A stretch of DNA of 64,000 nucleotides, taken from Cyanobacteria bacterium SIG29 (GTDB lineage: Bacteria > Cyanobacteriota > Vampirovibrionia > Gastranaerophilales > Gastranaerophilaceae). Positions within the stretch are counted from its first letter, which is position 1, and each line of letters opens with the position of its first letter. A program made the translations under genes and the position numbers. The notes beneath the pieces were generated by a model. That model worked only from the letters and a program-made list of their open reading frames with translations, was not told the DNA's origin and did no database searches. Positions 63,774-64,000 of the stretch are shown in pieces. The stretch is from assembly GCA_015152515.1 (NCBI GenBank), contig SUTV01000003.1, positions 1 through 64,000 on the forward strand, written 5' to 3'.

Positions 63774-64000
63774 ATGAAAACACTTTTTTCTGATATTTAC
63801 AATAAAATAATGGAATTATTCCAAATAGAAAGATCTGAAAACACAAGCGAATGCGCTACTAATAGATTACAAGTTATTCTTATGCATGATAGAACAAAAT
63901 TAGACCCTATCATTATGAATAAAATGAGAGAAGAGCTAATTGATGTTTTTTCTAAATATGTTGTAATAGACAAAGAAGAACTTGAAATTGGATTAAAAAA
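63774..64000 (+). CDS. minE: Cell division topological factor MinE (3'-truncated by window edge)
   Basis: 75 codons visible from ATG 63774 (AAAGGAG upstream), frame open at the window end. A membrane-binding N-terminus (MKTLFSDIYNKIMELF), then RLQVILMHDRTKLDP and MREELIDVFSKYVVID match MinE. It drives MinD off the membrane and so places the division site. Four bases separate it from minD. Confidence 0.93.
   Translation, partial: MKTLFSDIYNKIMELFQIERSENTSECATNRLQVILMHDRTKLDPIIMNKMREELIDVFSKYVVIDKEELEIGLK

Overview
The window is AT-rich, standard-code, gene-dense bacterial DNA. It fits an anaerobic, fermentative, non-photosynthetic relative of cyanobacteria (Vampirovibrionia/Melainabacteria, probably Gastranaerophilales of animal guts). 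The reasons are a minC-minD-minE cluster, two secreted proteins with three S-layer-homology (SLH) domains, a pilin-like protein with the FTLAEVLITL N-terminus common in that group, AdhE plus Rex, a Na+-pumping oxaloacetate decarboxylase, and no respiratory genes. The lineage call is inferred from gene content, not from a marker-gene tree. No complete prophage, IS element, CRISPR array or rRNA was seen.

Layout. 1-2.7 kb: two secreted-type CHAP/papain-like wall hydrolases, the first cut by the window edge. 2.8-9.0 kb (minus): a metabolic operon of a receiver-domain protein, biotin ligase birA, oadG, oadA, oadB and ATP-type PEP carboxykinase. 9.1-15.8 kb: a giant protein built of roughly 37-residue helical repeats, two small paralogous proteins, Hsp20 and a CoA-disulfide-reductase-like flavoprotein. 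15.8-25.3 kb: CtpA-type protease, a 1-Cys peroxiredoxin, a DNA-binding/NifX-like/His-rich fusion, a WYL regulator, CstA, a HExxH protein, a DMT transporter, CrcB and a DUF1893-DUF362 fusion. 25.3-30.8 kb: thymidine kinase, a truncated uracil-DNA glycosylase, tRNA-Asp, glyS and a HEAT-like protein. 30.9-37.1 kb: two SLH paralogues, an ADP-ribosyltransferase-like protein, tRNA-Leu with an odd leader, an SPFH protein, tRNA-Lys and rpsU. 37.1-50.5 kb: a proline/valine-repeat protein, a GT-C membrane protein, rex, adhE, a divergent GH77 enzyme, the GGGtGRT/Fe-S scaffold pair and a SNF2 helicase. 50.6-64 kb: radical SAM protein, gatC, pyrG, era, a CDF-CorC fusion, alaS, a pseudopilin, an RHH protein, a periplasmic HExxH protein and minCDE.

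How the genes work together. PEP carboxykinase run towards oxaloacetate makes ATP, and oxaloacetate decarboxylase then returns pyruvate while exporting Na+. The pair would act as pyruvate kinase with an added ion pump, and birA in the same operon supplies the biotinylation OadA needs. AdhE with Rex handles NADH disposal. CoA-disulfide reductase, peroxiredoxin and Hsp20 suggest oxygen and stress tolerance in an anaerobe.

The most unusual items are: an N-terminal sequence shared by three unrelated predicted enzymes (HExxH, ADP-ribosyltransferase-like, GH77); the 37-residue C-x4-DG repeat; the regulator/NifX/His-tail fusion with a perfect promoter and a strong internal start; the CDF-CorC fusion; and tRNA-like fragments around tRNA-Leu. 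Positions and starts were read by eye and no database search was run.
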